Shown here piece after piece: positions 37,019-46,800 of a DNA stretch of 64,000 nt. Positions within the stretch are counted from its first letter, which is position 1. Every line of letters starts with the position of its first letter. A program made the position numbers and the translations under genes. Under the pieces are notes generated by a model. That model saw only the letters and a list, made by a program, of their open reading frames with translations. It was not told where the DNA came from and did not search any database. The stretch comes from Eremophila alpestris peregrina (Eukaryota; Chordata; Aves; Passeriformes; Alaudidae), in contig WMCF01000068.1 in the NCBI GenBank assembly GCA_009792885.1, positions 260,061 to 324,060 on the forward strand. Reading direction: 5' to 3'.

Positions 37019-39502
37019 TTTAAAAGAGCTCCATTCGTGGGATGATGGGGAACACTCAAAGACTTCATGGGGACTGCATGGAATTAGCTACAACCTCACC
37101 AATAACTCATAAATACAAAGATTGAAGGGCATAAAGTAAACTGTAAGGTTGGAGTAGGGGAATAAGTGAGATAAACTGGATCTCTCTTGGAAGTTGTGAG
37201 CTTCCCATGCCAGAGTGTTTTCTTGTCCTTTTTAACAGAATCACAGCCTAAAAATATTGAGCTTTTTGGCATCTTCTGACACACATATGAGAAAAAATGT
37301 CATAGTTCTGCCTCAAGAGTAATGCACCATGGCATTACAGATTGGCTGGAGAGATTCTACATCTATGAAGACTACAATAAACCAGAGTCAAAAAGCCACC
37401 AAGATGTTTGTGCTGCAAAAGACAGAAAGTTAATATAGCTACCTCATTCAGCAGGTTATCTGATGTTCAAAATATTCCTGAAAGAAGCACTTCCACTGAT
37501 GGATAATTTCAACTTTCTCCTATACAACAGATATGGTTTTATTGTCAACCTGCATGTTCCCATGCATAGAAGATGACTGAATTGGAAAGACAATGGATAA
37601 TAAGTCTATTCATCCCCTTTTTAATTAAACTTGGAAATTACATGCCTGTTTCTTCACTGGTATTCCTGATTTTTTTTGGGTTTATTCTGGATTTTGGCAG
37701 GGCTGAGATGGGGTTTCCTTTAAGGAAAGCAAACTGAAATAACTGTATTGTTCTACTGTGGAGAGAATTTCCACACTGCCATCAGAGCTTTATGAATATC
37801 TACATACATACAGCTGTTCATGCCACCAAGAGCATGGAAAAACTTTGCATCCAACTTTGGAAAGCTTTTTTTTTTTTTTCATCCCCCATGGAAATGGGAA
37901 GTTAAACTTTCAAATTTTGAAAGGCCCTTTTATTCTTGCTTTCTGTCTCCATGTTGGGACTAAGGAGAAAAGGATAAAGGGTGATAAAAATAAAAAAAAA
38001 AACCACAAAAAAGAGAAAGGCAAAAAAATCAGGGAGGGAGCAAAGTCTGAAATCAGAACTCAGAAGGTCTGTCAGCTATTTTTCCAGGTATAAGAAATTC
38101 TTTCCTGAGCTTCTTTAAAAAGAAAAAGTACTCTGATCTATTTTAATTTTGAAAACTTTTCCAGTCTGAACTTGCACTATTAGTACTCTTATGCTTGTTA
38201 CAATGCAATTCATCAAAGACTCAATAACTATTAAGTTATTGACATAAAATCATGCACATATAAAAATAGGTGCTGTAATAAAAGGCATCTTTCTAGGATT
38301 AAATCACATCTGATTTGTGAGCACTGCATCATTTATACCTAAGTTATGTGTGTTCTTGGTTTTTACTAATTCTGAAAATGCAAGAGGACAGGAAGATTCC
38401 CCCTAAACCACATCAGATCTGTATGATAAATACAAAGTGTCAGGGAGAGCATTCTTCATCCCTGAGATAAAAGGGCAGTTTGTGTTCTCTGCTCTCAGAC
38501 TTGCACTCCAGAGGACTGAGCAATGCAGTGAGTTTTGAAATCAGACACACCAGAACCTCTAATAGTTTTTAAGCCTAAACTCTTTTTTTTTTTTTTTGCA
38601 GGAGTATAAGATAGCCCCATTCCTGATGATTAATGATCAAAAGGAAGTCAGCTAAAGAAAAAAAAATATTAAAGTGCAAAGCCTAAACTTTATGGACTTA
38701 CAGAATAACTCCTCCTGACATGTGCTGGAGGAAAAAGGAAGTAAACTCAAGCCACTGAACTCTCTGGATTGCACAGGCCTGTGACAATGACCTCAATCTC
38801 ATCTCTGGCTTCAAATGTACACCAGAATCATGATGAAATAATCCATTCAACACTGACATTCTTAAGAGGGCAGTCTAGGTTAAGGCCAAAATTCACAGGT
38901 ATCAAACAGAATTAACTAAGACAAAAAACATCCCATATTTTGTGTGTAAAACTGCTCCTCCAACCTCCAAGCAATAGACAGGCATAGATACATGCACTTG
39001 CTCCTTCTCTGCTGCTGGGAACTCTGCCAACATGCAGGATTAAACCACACTTCCATATCACTCCCAGATGTGCAATCAGAAGAACATCCTAGAGCATCAC
39101 CTCCACAGTTTGCCCTCGGAATCAAAGCTGCTCTTTATCCCACCCACCATTAACATCTTTTCATAATTCATCAACCAGCAATAAACCGAAACACTGCACA
39201 AACCGAGCCCCGATTTATTTCATTTCGTGGGTTTTGTGACTACAAGACCTGCCTCCAATTTACCATCTTTCAAAGGAACTGCTCCAAAGCAGCACGTGTT
39301 TTCCCAGGCTCCAGCTCCTCTGGCTGGGGCAATCCATTCCCTGCAGGAATTTCCACAGGGAAAAGGAAGGCAAAGGGATGCAGCTGTGAGGTGTCTGCCC
39401 GTGCCTGACCCTGGGTCAGCAGCAATAGCCCAGGAGGTGCTGGAATCCCTCACAGCCTTCTGGAGGGTTTTCACAGCTCTGCATTTCTGCAGTGGGACTC
39501 CT

Positions 39503-39536
39503 CTTGCCTCCCCTGGCTTGCCTCCCCTGGCAAGCC
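39503..39536. repeat. 14-bp direct duplication overlapping an 8-bp hairpin
   Basis: CTTGCCTCCCCTGG occurs twice in direct contact (39503-39516 and 39517-39530). The second copy, with the following CAAGCC, forms a perfect stem GGCTTGCC / GGCAAGCC with a 6-nt loop (39515-39536). Confidence 0.85.
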
Positions 39537-40532
39537 CCATCCCAGGGAGCATCCCTGGCACTGCCTGAGAACAATGCACCAATGTGATTTCAATTAGGGC
39601 AATAACAAATTCACGAAGGTTCAGCCCCCACCATCTGTCCAAAGGGAGCTTGCTTTGGGGCTTGGGGGTTTTTCCCCCTCTTCCCATCCTCCTCTCTTAT
39701 GAACCATTTGACAAAGCCATCTATATAACAGATTTAATGGGGTTTATGGCAAAAAAACAAAAGAGAAAATTAAGGCAGTTCCACTATTAATTCTCACCAT
39801 ACTGGAGTATTACATAATTTATCACTTAACATGCACATAATTTAGCATAATTCAACATCCAAGCACATTAAACAAAGACAGAAAAACAATAGTGAAAGCT
39901 TATTAATAAGACTGATTCTGCCTTTCTACAGGAGTAGTGTCTGTCTGAAGCCACAGTTCCACTAAAACTTCAGCTTCAAAAGTTTAGGTGCACTTTGAAC
40001 TGGAAGAGAAAAAGTGGATCAATCTACCTGAAGCAAAATAATTGAACAGGAGTTTTATAGGTCACAACGTAACTGTCTCAAAAATCTTTACTTCCTGACA
40101 GGCAGTAAATTAAGATTTTAAAGCCATTTAAATCTTGAGGGAGCCTGTCAGACACTTGCCTTGTGCTTCCACTTTCCAGGGCAAAAGGTCAGGTGTTGGT
40201 CTGCCCAGACAACCAGTGCCTTACCCCATGGATATTTCACATGTGGCAACTCCCACAGCTCCACACAACTGAATTAACTGGGGTGGTTTGTGGCCCTCTC
40301 ACCCAGGGAGCTGCATGTTCACACCTCATTTCTGTCCCATGGAGGGAAGAAAGTGAAGTGTCACACCCCAGGATGCAGCAGGCAGTCTCAGGGCACACTT
40401 ACAGTGAGGGGTGTTGGGAACTGCTAAGACAGGAAGGTTACATCCAAGGTAATTCCAAACACCTGGCTCCAGGTGTGCCCTGGGATGCTTTGCAGAGCCT
40501 GGCCCATTACAGAAACTGCCAGAAAAACATGT

Positions 40533-40556
40533 GGGAAAGGAGGGGGAGGGTGGGGG
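40533..40556 (+). other. Canonical G-quadruplex motif
   Basis: GGG-AAAGGA-GGGGG-A-GGG-T-GGGGG has four G-tracts of at least three and loops of 6, 1 and 1 bases. Short loops favour a stable parallel quadruplex. It lies about 160 bp outside the tentative left edge of the repeat-rich element at 40.7-41.4 kb. Confidence 0.75.
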
Positions 40557-40892
40557 AGAAGAAAGCTCTTCCTTCCAACATACTGAAACAATTAATTAGA
40601 GCTGATTTAATCACTTTACTCATGTTGAAGGGAGTAAACTGGTGCTAAACTTGTCACACTGAAGATAATGGAACAAGTCATGAGAAGGAAGATGTTACTA
40701 AGTTAAACAGCAATGAAGGGGAAAGCTGTTGCAGCAGCCCTCTCTTCAGAGGGTAGAAACAAGCTAAAACACAGACTTCTTGTTTATCACAGCATGAAAA
40801 GGGCTCTGGTTTATCCCTTGTTACAATCAATTTATCATGACCCCAACTATTCCCTGACTCTGGCTGCAGGAAGTTCCTGCTGCAGCTTTCCC

Positions 40893-40973
40893 TTGCAGCC
40901 TCTGAATGCACAGATTAATTTGCAGCCTCTGACTGCAGGGATCAGTTTGCAAACCCTGACTGCAGGCTTTTAC
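40893..40973. repeat. Three 27-bp tandem repeats
   Basis: Units start at 40893, 40920 and 40947. Each opens with TTGCAGCCTC or TTGCAAACCC and contains TGACTGCAGG or TGAATGCACA. The period is a multiple of three, so a 91-codon plus-strand open frame (40713-40988) shows a 9-residue repeat of the type LQPLTAGIS. I recognise no protein with it and suspect a minisatellite. A weaker further echo follows, with GACTGTGACTGCAG near 40981. Confidence 0.85.
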
Positions 40974-41000
40974 CCAGCCAGACTGTGACTGCAGACCCAC

Positions 41001-41009
41001 ACTCACCTC
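41001..41009 (-). promoter_or_regulatory. Strong splice-donor consensus (minus strand)
   Basis: Read on the minus strand this is GAG|GTGAGT, a near-perfect 5' splice site. It lies about 80 bases downstream of the start expected from the proximal TATA-like box at 41111-41118. It would end a first exon covering about 41007-41087. Splicing is not shown by sequence alone. Confidence 0.4.
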
Positions 41010-41086
41010 ACAGCAGTGATCCTCTCTCTGGTTTTGCCCAGTCCTCCAGGACCTGCTCCTTTCTCCAGGACCTCCTGCTCCAAAGT

Positions 41087-41095
41087 GCTCACCTG
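41087..41095 (-). promoter_or_regulatory. Second splice-donor-like site (minus strand)
   Basis: On the minus strand this reads CAG|GTGAGC, a good donor match. It falls close to the predicted start of the proximal promoter unit and could serve transcripts begun at the distal one. Confidence 0.3.
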
Positions 41096-41110
41096 CCCAG
41101 CCAACCCGGC

Positions 41111-41118
41111 CCTTTTAT
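41111..41118 (-). promoter_or_regulatory. Proximal TATA-like box (minus strand)
   Basis: ATAAAAGG on the minus strand has an inverted CCAAT box (ATTGG, 41147-41151) about 33 bp upstream. Transcription would start near 41087 and run toward lower coordinates. Confidence 0.4.
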
Positions 41119-41244
41119 CACTTACCTTTATTAGCCACAGCTGTGACCAATTAAGGCCAAGGCTGTCCCTATTCTTTGGTAATTAGTACAGCTGTGACTC
41201 ATCAGAGGCAAGGTGGGTTGGCTCCCCTGCCCAGCCAACCCAGC

Positions 41245-41252
41245 CCTTTTAT
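41245..41252 (-). promoter_or_regulatory. Distal TATA-like box (minus strand)
   Basis: This is the second copy of ATAAAAGG, exactly 134 bp from the first, again with ATTGG upstream (41281-41285). A transcript begun here (near 41221) would meet the AAG|GTAAGT donor of the proximal unit at 41120-41128 after about 95 bases. Confidence 0.4.
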
Positions 41253-41382
41253 CACTTACCTTTATTAGCCACAGCTGTGACCAATTAAGGCCAAGGCTGT
41301 CTCTATTCTTTGGTAATTAGTACAGCCCTGGCTTATCAGAGGCCAGGTTCCTGTAATCCTTCCTTCTACACCTACAAAAGCA

Positions 41383-43751
41383 GCAAAATTCTTTACTTTG
41401 TTTTAAGATACTGTGTAAGGTTATGTCATCACACTGAGATGTAGGGATGAGTAATTTATTCAGATTATGGATTTTCCACCCAGATCTTTTCTAGCTTGGT
41501 CCCAGACAATGCAAAAAAAATTATTTCAGAATTTTTCAAAAATATTTTCTATATTAATTTCTATATTTTCTATATATTCTATCATTTCTCCCAAAGTGAT
41601 AGTTGCACACAATCACAAATGGAGACAGATTAAGAGATGAGGAAGCAGAGGAGAGCAGAAATCAATTCTTCCACCTTCAAATAATTAAGACATAGGAAAA
41701 TCAAGCCCAACTTGTAGTTATACCATTCAGTGCCAATATAAGCAACAAAAACCAGTTAGGAAATATTGAAAAAGTATTGAAAAGTACTCAATATAAATCA
41801 GTATAAAGAAGATTTAGTATGGTGTTCAAGTGAGTCACAGCTGGCTGCAAACTGGTTTTGAAAACCTGTTTCTGGATCTTTATTTCAGCAATTTGGTAAG
41901 ACAGGGAAATCCATTCAAGCCCAAAATCCATCAAAACCCATCTCCCTGAGAATGCAGCACTGGTGACTCAGCCTGCTTTGGATGCCTATGGGACCAAGCA
42001 CCAGGAGAGCTACAAATCCATATTTTAAGAACATTTTTGCCTTGATTGTTCCTGGTGGAAGGAGAGGAGAAAAGGATGAAACCATGTTCTGTCCAACCAC
42101 ATTTGTCCCCATAAATCACTGAAATCTTACCCAGATTTTTATGTGGGAGCATGTTTCAAATGACACTCACAGACTGGCTTTTAAGCATGACTGGCACTCA
42201 GAAGCTTCTGGTATAAAACTGAACAGAAGTTTTTCAAAGGAAGATGAGCACTCAGTAGTCAGCAGTTTCTGCAAAACAAGCTCATTTGAGCCTTTTTGAA
42301 AGTCTGTCCTTGATTATGGAAACTCAGTAAGATCAGTTCTGAGAAGGGAGACTCATCACAAAACTCTGCTGCTGGACCATATCAGGACTTGGCAGGAATA
42401 GCCTACATTCTTCCCTGTCAGCTTCAACCAGGACTAAATGAAGACAAGCCTTTCAGTCAAGGTAAATGTCAGATTTTTAATATTTAATAAAAACACCCCA
42501 TTCCTATGAACCCATTAGCTAATGAAAAACAGCTCTGCTTTCAGAGTTAGAAGATAAAGAAGAGGAGTTTAAACTTTAAAGGGAATAATGCAGTAAATTA
42601 TTACATTCAGGAATTATATCCTTAACTGGTGCAGACTGGCACAACTTCAACAGGGCCCTGTTTATTAACATCAGCACAGGATCCTGCCTAACCTGTTCCG
42701 CACTGCACAAACGCGTGCACCCTTGTGGTGCTGGCCCCAGAATATCTAAGATTTGCTTTCAGCAGGGACTACTCAAAGAGAAAGACAATTTATGAATTAT
42801 AAAGAACAATAAATAAGTTTTTCTTCATTCTGTATGGACTCCAAAAATCTATTTTCTTTTCTTGTACTCTGGTTATTTTTGCTCGTGAAGGCTTTGGGAC
42901 AGCGGCGGTGGAAACTGAAGCTGTCTGGTTTAATCTGAGGTCAAATTCTGTGTAGGCAGCTGCAATCCAAGCTTCCCCACCCTGCCCTACCACTAGACTG
43001 AACTCTGACCTGCTGGGACCACCCCCTCGCTCCTGCAACAACTCCAGCCACATTTCTACCCAGTGAGCACAGGCAGTCAGCTAAAATGCCAAAATATCTA
43101 TGTGTGAAAATCCATGTGAACACTGTCAGGTCTCTGTGACTCTTTCACTTGGACAACACCCAAGACCACCAAATGGATTTGGCAGTCTGGAATCTCCTGA
43201 TGAACCAAGGCACTCAGTGCATGTACTCTGTCCTTGGGAATGAGTTAGGTTTTTGAACTGAAGCAGTGGTTTAAGGGGAAAAGAAAACACACATGCACAC
43301 ACAGCCACTGCCACCCCACAGCCTTGCACATCTACAGCAAGGCTTCCAGTCCATCCAAATCTGTGATATCTGCCAAAATATTAAGCCCCCCAAATTCACA
43401 TCTGCCATATTCACAGCAGACTGCTGGGTGGTGAGCACTTCTCAAATCAAGCCACTGATTCAGGGGCCTGAATATGGATTTAAAATTTGAATTTCCTAGG
43501 CTGTCTAAGTGATCACTCTGTTCCTCCAATACATAGATTTGCCTTCAGGAACTTGGAAAATCCCACCCTAGAAACCTACAGTAAATTCTGGCTTCTAAAC
43601 TTTTGCATTACATGCACATCTTTAACCCTTCAGCTCATGCCCAAGACCAACCTCATTGATTTCAATGCTGCAGCAGTGCACAGAGAACATCAGCTGTGGA
43701 GAGCTGACCCCCTGAACAGCTCAGCCAGAGGAAGGGCAGCAGGAAGTTTCA
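41383..43751. other. Unannotated sequence with an A+T-rich tract
   Basis: About 2.4 kb. A TTTCTATAT-like A+T repeat lies at 41546-41583. Elsewhere there is unique sequence with short unrecognised open frames, the longest of 87 codons at 42790-43053 minus. Confidence 0.55.
41546..41583. repeat. Degenerate TTCTATAT tandem tract
   Basis: Four TTCTATAT-like units follow each other with small interruptions, forming an A+T-rich simple repeat. Confidence 0.75.
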
Positions 43752-43860
43752 CCATCCTGATTTCACAGGTGGGAGACTGAAGCACAAGGAAGCAAAGGAG
43801 GGGCAGGAAAGATGTAAGTGATATGTTCAAGGCCACCCAGGAAGGCTGTTGCAGATGAAT
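43752..43860 (-). mobile_element. MIR-like SINE fragment
   Basis: On the plus strand the order is TTTCACAGGTGGGAGACTGA, AGCACAAGGAAG, GTAAGTGATATGTTCAAGGC and CACCCAGGAAGGC. This follows the reversed MIR consensus (TTTACAGATGAGGAAACTGA, GGCACAGAG, AAGTGACTTGCCCAAGGTCA, CACAGC). The MIR core therefore lies on the minus strand. There is an insertion of about 15-20 bases in the middle. This is the clearest MIR match in the window, judged by eye. Confidence 0.6.
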
Positions 43861-46800
43861 CCACATTTCTCACTCCACCCTGTTCCCCTCCTCTCTGCAC
43901 ACAAAGTCTCCACTCTCGGAGCTGAGGCAGAGTTTCTGTGGGTCAGTGCTACTGTGGATGGTGGTCACCCAGAGGAGCCCACGTCTTCACAGGTGCAGAA
44001 GGGTCCAAATCAACTTGCAGCTCTTGAATCCATGCAGCAGAGAAAGGACCAGTGTGTAAATGAGTGCTCACATCCTGCTCCTTAGGCTCGAGGAGACTGA
44101 GCTGGCAACAGAGTACTCAGTGAGGACCACACTGAAAAATCGCAGGGAAGAATGGTCAGTGAGCATTTCCTGATCAATACCAGCTGCTGAAGACACAGGA
44201 GAAAAGGAGGCAGCCTGAATAAGCACTTTAAAAGGCCAGTTCTGATGATTTTAGAGAAAGGCCAACATGAAGGCAGTGCAGCTGAGAGACAGAGAATGAA
44301 GGATTTAAGTGCAATTGGGCAGATAACTCCTTACCTTTGTGCAAGTCACCCCAACCCTCCTCCTTCATTGGTTTTAAACTAGAAATGCCTTGAGGCAAGG
44401 ACTGTGACCACATCTGTCTTCATTGCACACTGAGCTGTGGACACTCACCACACTTGAGTTTGAACCCTGTTACCATTCAGATAAAAAGTTTATAATACAA
44501 AAGCTTTTTAAGCCCACAACAGCTTTTGTAGCTAGAGAATCAATTTAATCTCTTAACATATGTTAAAGAGTCAACCACAAGAACAGGCAGAATGGGAGGG
44601 AAAAGAGTCACTGAAATATTTGCCAACTTGTGTTTCCTAAATCCCCACCAAACAAGGACATTTGTCCCTGAGTGACAGGAGAGAGCCCAACAATCAGATG
44701 TCCCACATTCACTGAATTCTGGAAACACAGACAGAAAAATCTCCATTTCAAAAATCCTTAGGTACAGTACCTATGTGTGGTAGGACACCACAGCACTCCT
44801 GGGGCTTTCAGTCCAAGCTTTTCACAGGCTGTATTGAAAACCAAACATTTCTTCCATTTCCCAAATCAATAGACATTCCTTTAAGCCAATGGCAAGTAAA
44901 AGACTTAGGAGACACTCACAATGGTGAATCAATTCTTTTTCCTGGCAGTTTAATGGTATTATAGGAGTGCTATGTTAGCCCCCAGAACACTGGGGTCCTC
45001 TTTGTGCCTGCTTAGCAGTGAGAAGTTTGTAAAGGTTTGGGGTAAAAGCAGACACATGAGCAATTCTAACTCTACTGAACAGAAGAGTTACCTCTGCATT
45101 TTCAGGCTGAATGGAGATTTCAACCTAGGGAAAAAAACACCAAATATTATAACACCACCAACTTGATCTGAGTTAACACAACTAGCATTATATTCTCAGG
45201 ACAGGGAAAGGATTTTCTCTCATGTCCCATTAATCTTTGTGGAAAGCCCAGTCTGGAGGTGACAAGGAGCAGAATGAGTAACAGTCAGTTGTATGGAGCA
45301 GAGCTTCCAGCCAAAATCTGCTTGCTTAGAGACAGATGGCAAATGCAGTCAGTGCTCAGAAACTACAGCTGCATGCCTCAGCTCTCTCAGATCTATGTGT
45401 GTGATCATTAAAGATTTTCAAATTATCTAATAGACCAGAGTCTCCTGGAGATCTGGGTTCCCAGTCTTGTTTTCTTTACAGAGGACCACATTAAACTTAC
45501 CCAGAACAAAGTCAAAAGAAAGCAGTTCTCAAGCTTTTCCATTTAAAAGTGTTATGCACACACAAACACTCTGAGTGGGCTGAATTCTGTCCTGTGAGTG
45601 CCATTTGCTCACACTCTGCGTGTGCAGGAACAGTTGGGAACAAATTACAGCAGGAAGATTGAAGAGTTCTCATTGCACCTTCCAGCCTGGCCACCCCAGG
45701 TGGGCACCACCCTCTTCCTTCTCCTGTGGCTCTGGAGGACAGCTCCAGCCTTCCTGGGTGCCATGGGGCTCACACATGAACATCTACCTGCCTGCACACC
45801 TGGAGAGCTCCACAGAGCCTCTGAACTCGTTCCCAACCTGCTGCACACACACACAGTTATTGCTGCTTCTGTTTAGCCCAGTGCAGGCACAAACATCTTA
45901 TGGCCAAATGCAGAACATGTCCATGGGCAGGGCTCACAGGGCTCTCAGTACCTGTGCTGAGACTGAGAAAACATTCATCTTGTGCTTCTTCAGTGGTGGA
46001 GAGGATCTCTCTCATGGGCTCTCCTAAATATCATAAATAAGCCTGATTTTGCCCTACTACCATCTTTTTTTTCCTTTATATAAAGCTCTTCTGTGCTAAA
46101 AGCCTGACCAGCATCCAGTTCCCAAGGCTGAGGAATCCCACCACAGCTCTTTATTGTAACCAAGCTGGCAAAAACCTGGCAGTACACCAGGATCAGACTG
46201 AACATTTCCTGTTAAATCTCATCGAGCATCTTAGGGAGAAATATCTCTCTGGAACAAAAAGCTTTCCTCTCTCAGGGTGGGAAGTACCCATTCTGACAGT
46301 GTTTAATAACAAAAACTTTAATTGTTTCATTTCAGTTGTATCCTCCTGACTTCCTTTTTCAAGATAGTCTTTCAATAAATCCAAGCAAATGCAGGCTTTG
46401 GCTGTTGGTTGCACCAAACAAAGCAAAATTACTTTATTACTTTATGCAATAAAGAGCTTCAGCACTCCCACATCGATATTTTTACTGAAATATATGTAGC
46501 AAGAGTTAAAAAATATTTATTTGGAGAAACAAGTTTTTAATCTTAAAGTTCATATTATGCATGGTATGAAAATCACACTTCCTGTTTGGATACCTGTGTT
46601 TCCATTTCTTATTATTTGTTAGATCTGTGAGGGTTGGTTGTTTGCTTGTTTATCTTTAAGTGTATAAAAAGCTCATGAGAGCTGTTGAAAGTATGTTTTT
46701 AAAATGACCCTAACTTCCCTAAAAGACCACCACCAAAAGCTGGCTTCAAAATATGTTCTATATAAAATCTTACAAATAAATGCAGACATGGAGGGAGTTT

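Larger units (their letters stand above)
34601..40532. other. Unannotated sequence, no gene seen
   Basis: About 5.9 kb. It contains A-rich low complexity at 36981-37018 and 37991-38004, T homopolymers at about 37866-37880 and 38583-38597, and a G+C-richer section at 39230-39700. In that section 155-codon (minus) and 113-codon (plus) frames mirror each other, and a 14-bp direct duplication and hairpin occur. None of the open frames is recognised. No mobile element was identified. Confidence 0.5.
41093..41348. repeat. 134-bp tandem duplication, two copies
   Basis: Copy 1 (41093-41226) and copy 2 (41227-41348, slightly incomplete) share CTGCCCAGCCAACCC, CCTTTTATCACTTACC, TTTATTAGCCACAGCTGTGA, CCAATTAAGGCCAAGGCTGT and TTCTTTGGTAATTAGTACAG, with only a few mismatches up to AGAGGC. 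All landmark pairs I measured are exactly 134 bp apart. High identity suggests a recent duplication. On the minus strand each copy contains, in order, ATTGG, CAGCTG, AAG|GTAAGT and ATAAAAGG. Confidence 0.95.
40714..41382 (-). mobile_element. Candidate LTR-like, promoter-bearing element
   Basis: This region unites a 27-bp tandem repeat, a 134-bp tandem duplication and minus-strand promoter-like signals, and reads like a mobile promoter unit such as an LTR with duplicated U3. Tentative ends are TG at 40714 and CA at 41382 with GCAA on both sides. I tried several TG/CA pairs before finding this match, so the ends are weak. No AATAAA is present downstream of the TATA boxes on the minus strand, which is a point against a standard LTR. 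It could instead be the promoter of an uncharacterised minus-strand non-coding transcript. Confidence 0.3.

Noticed and set aside
39220..39687. 155-codon minus-strand open frame mirrored by a 113-codon plus-strand frame
   Set aside because: Both strands are open over the same G+C-rich DNA, which points to low stop-codon density rather than a gene. No domain was recognised.
45690..45720. TTCCAGCCTGGCC string resembling reversed CR1
   Set aside because: No neighbouring CR1 landmarks in the right order on the minus strand.
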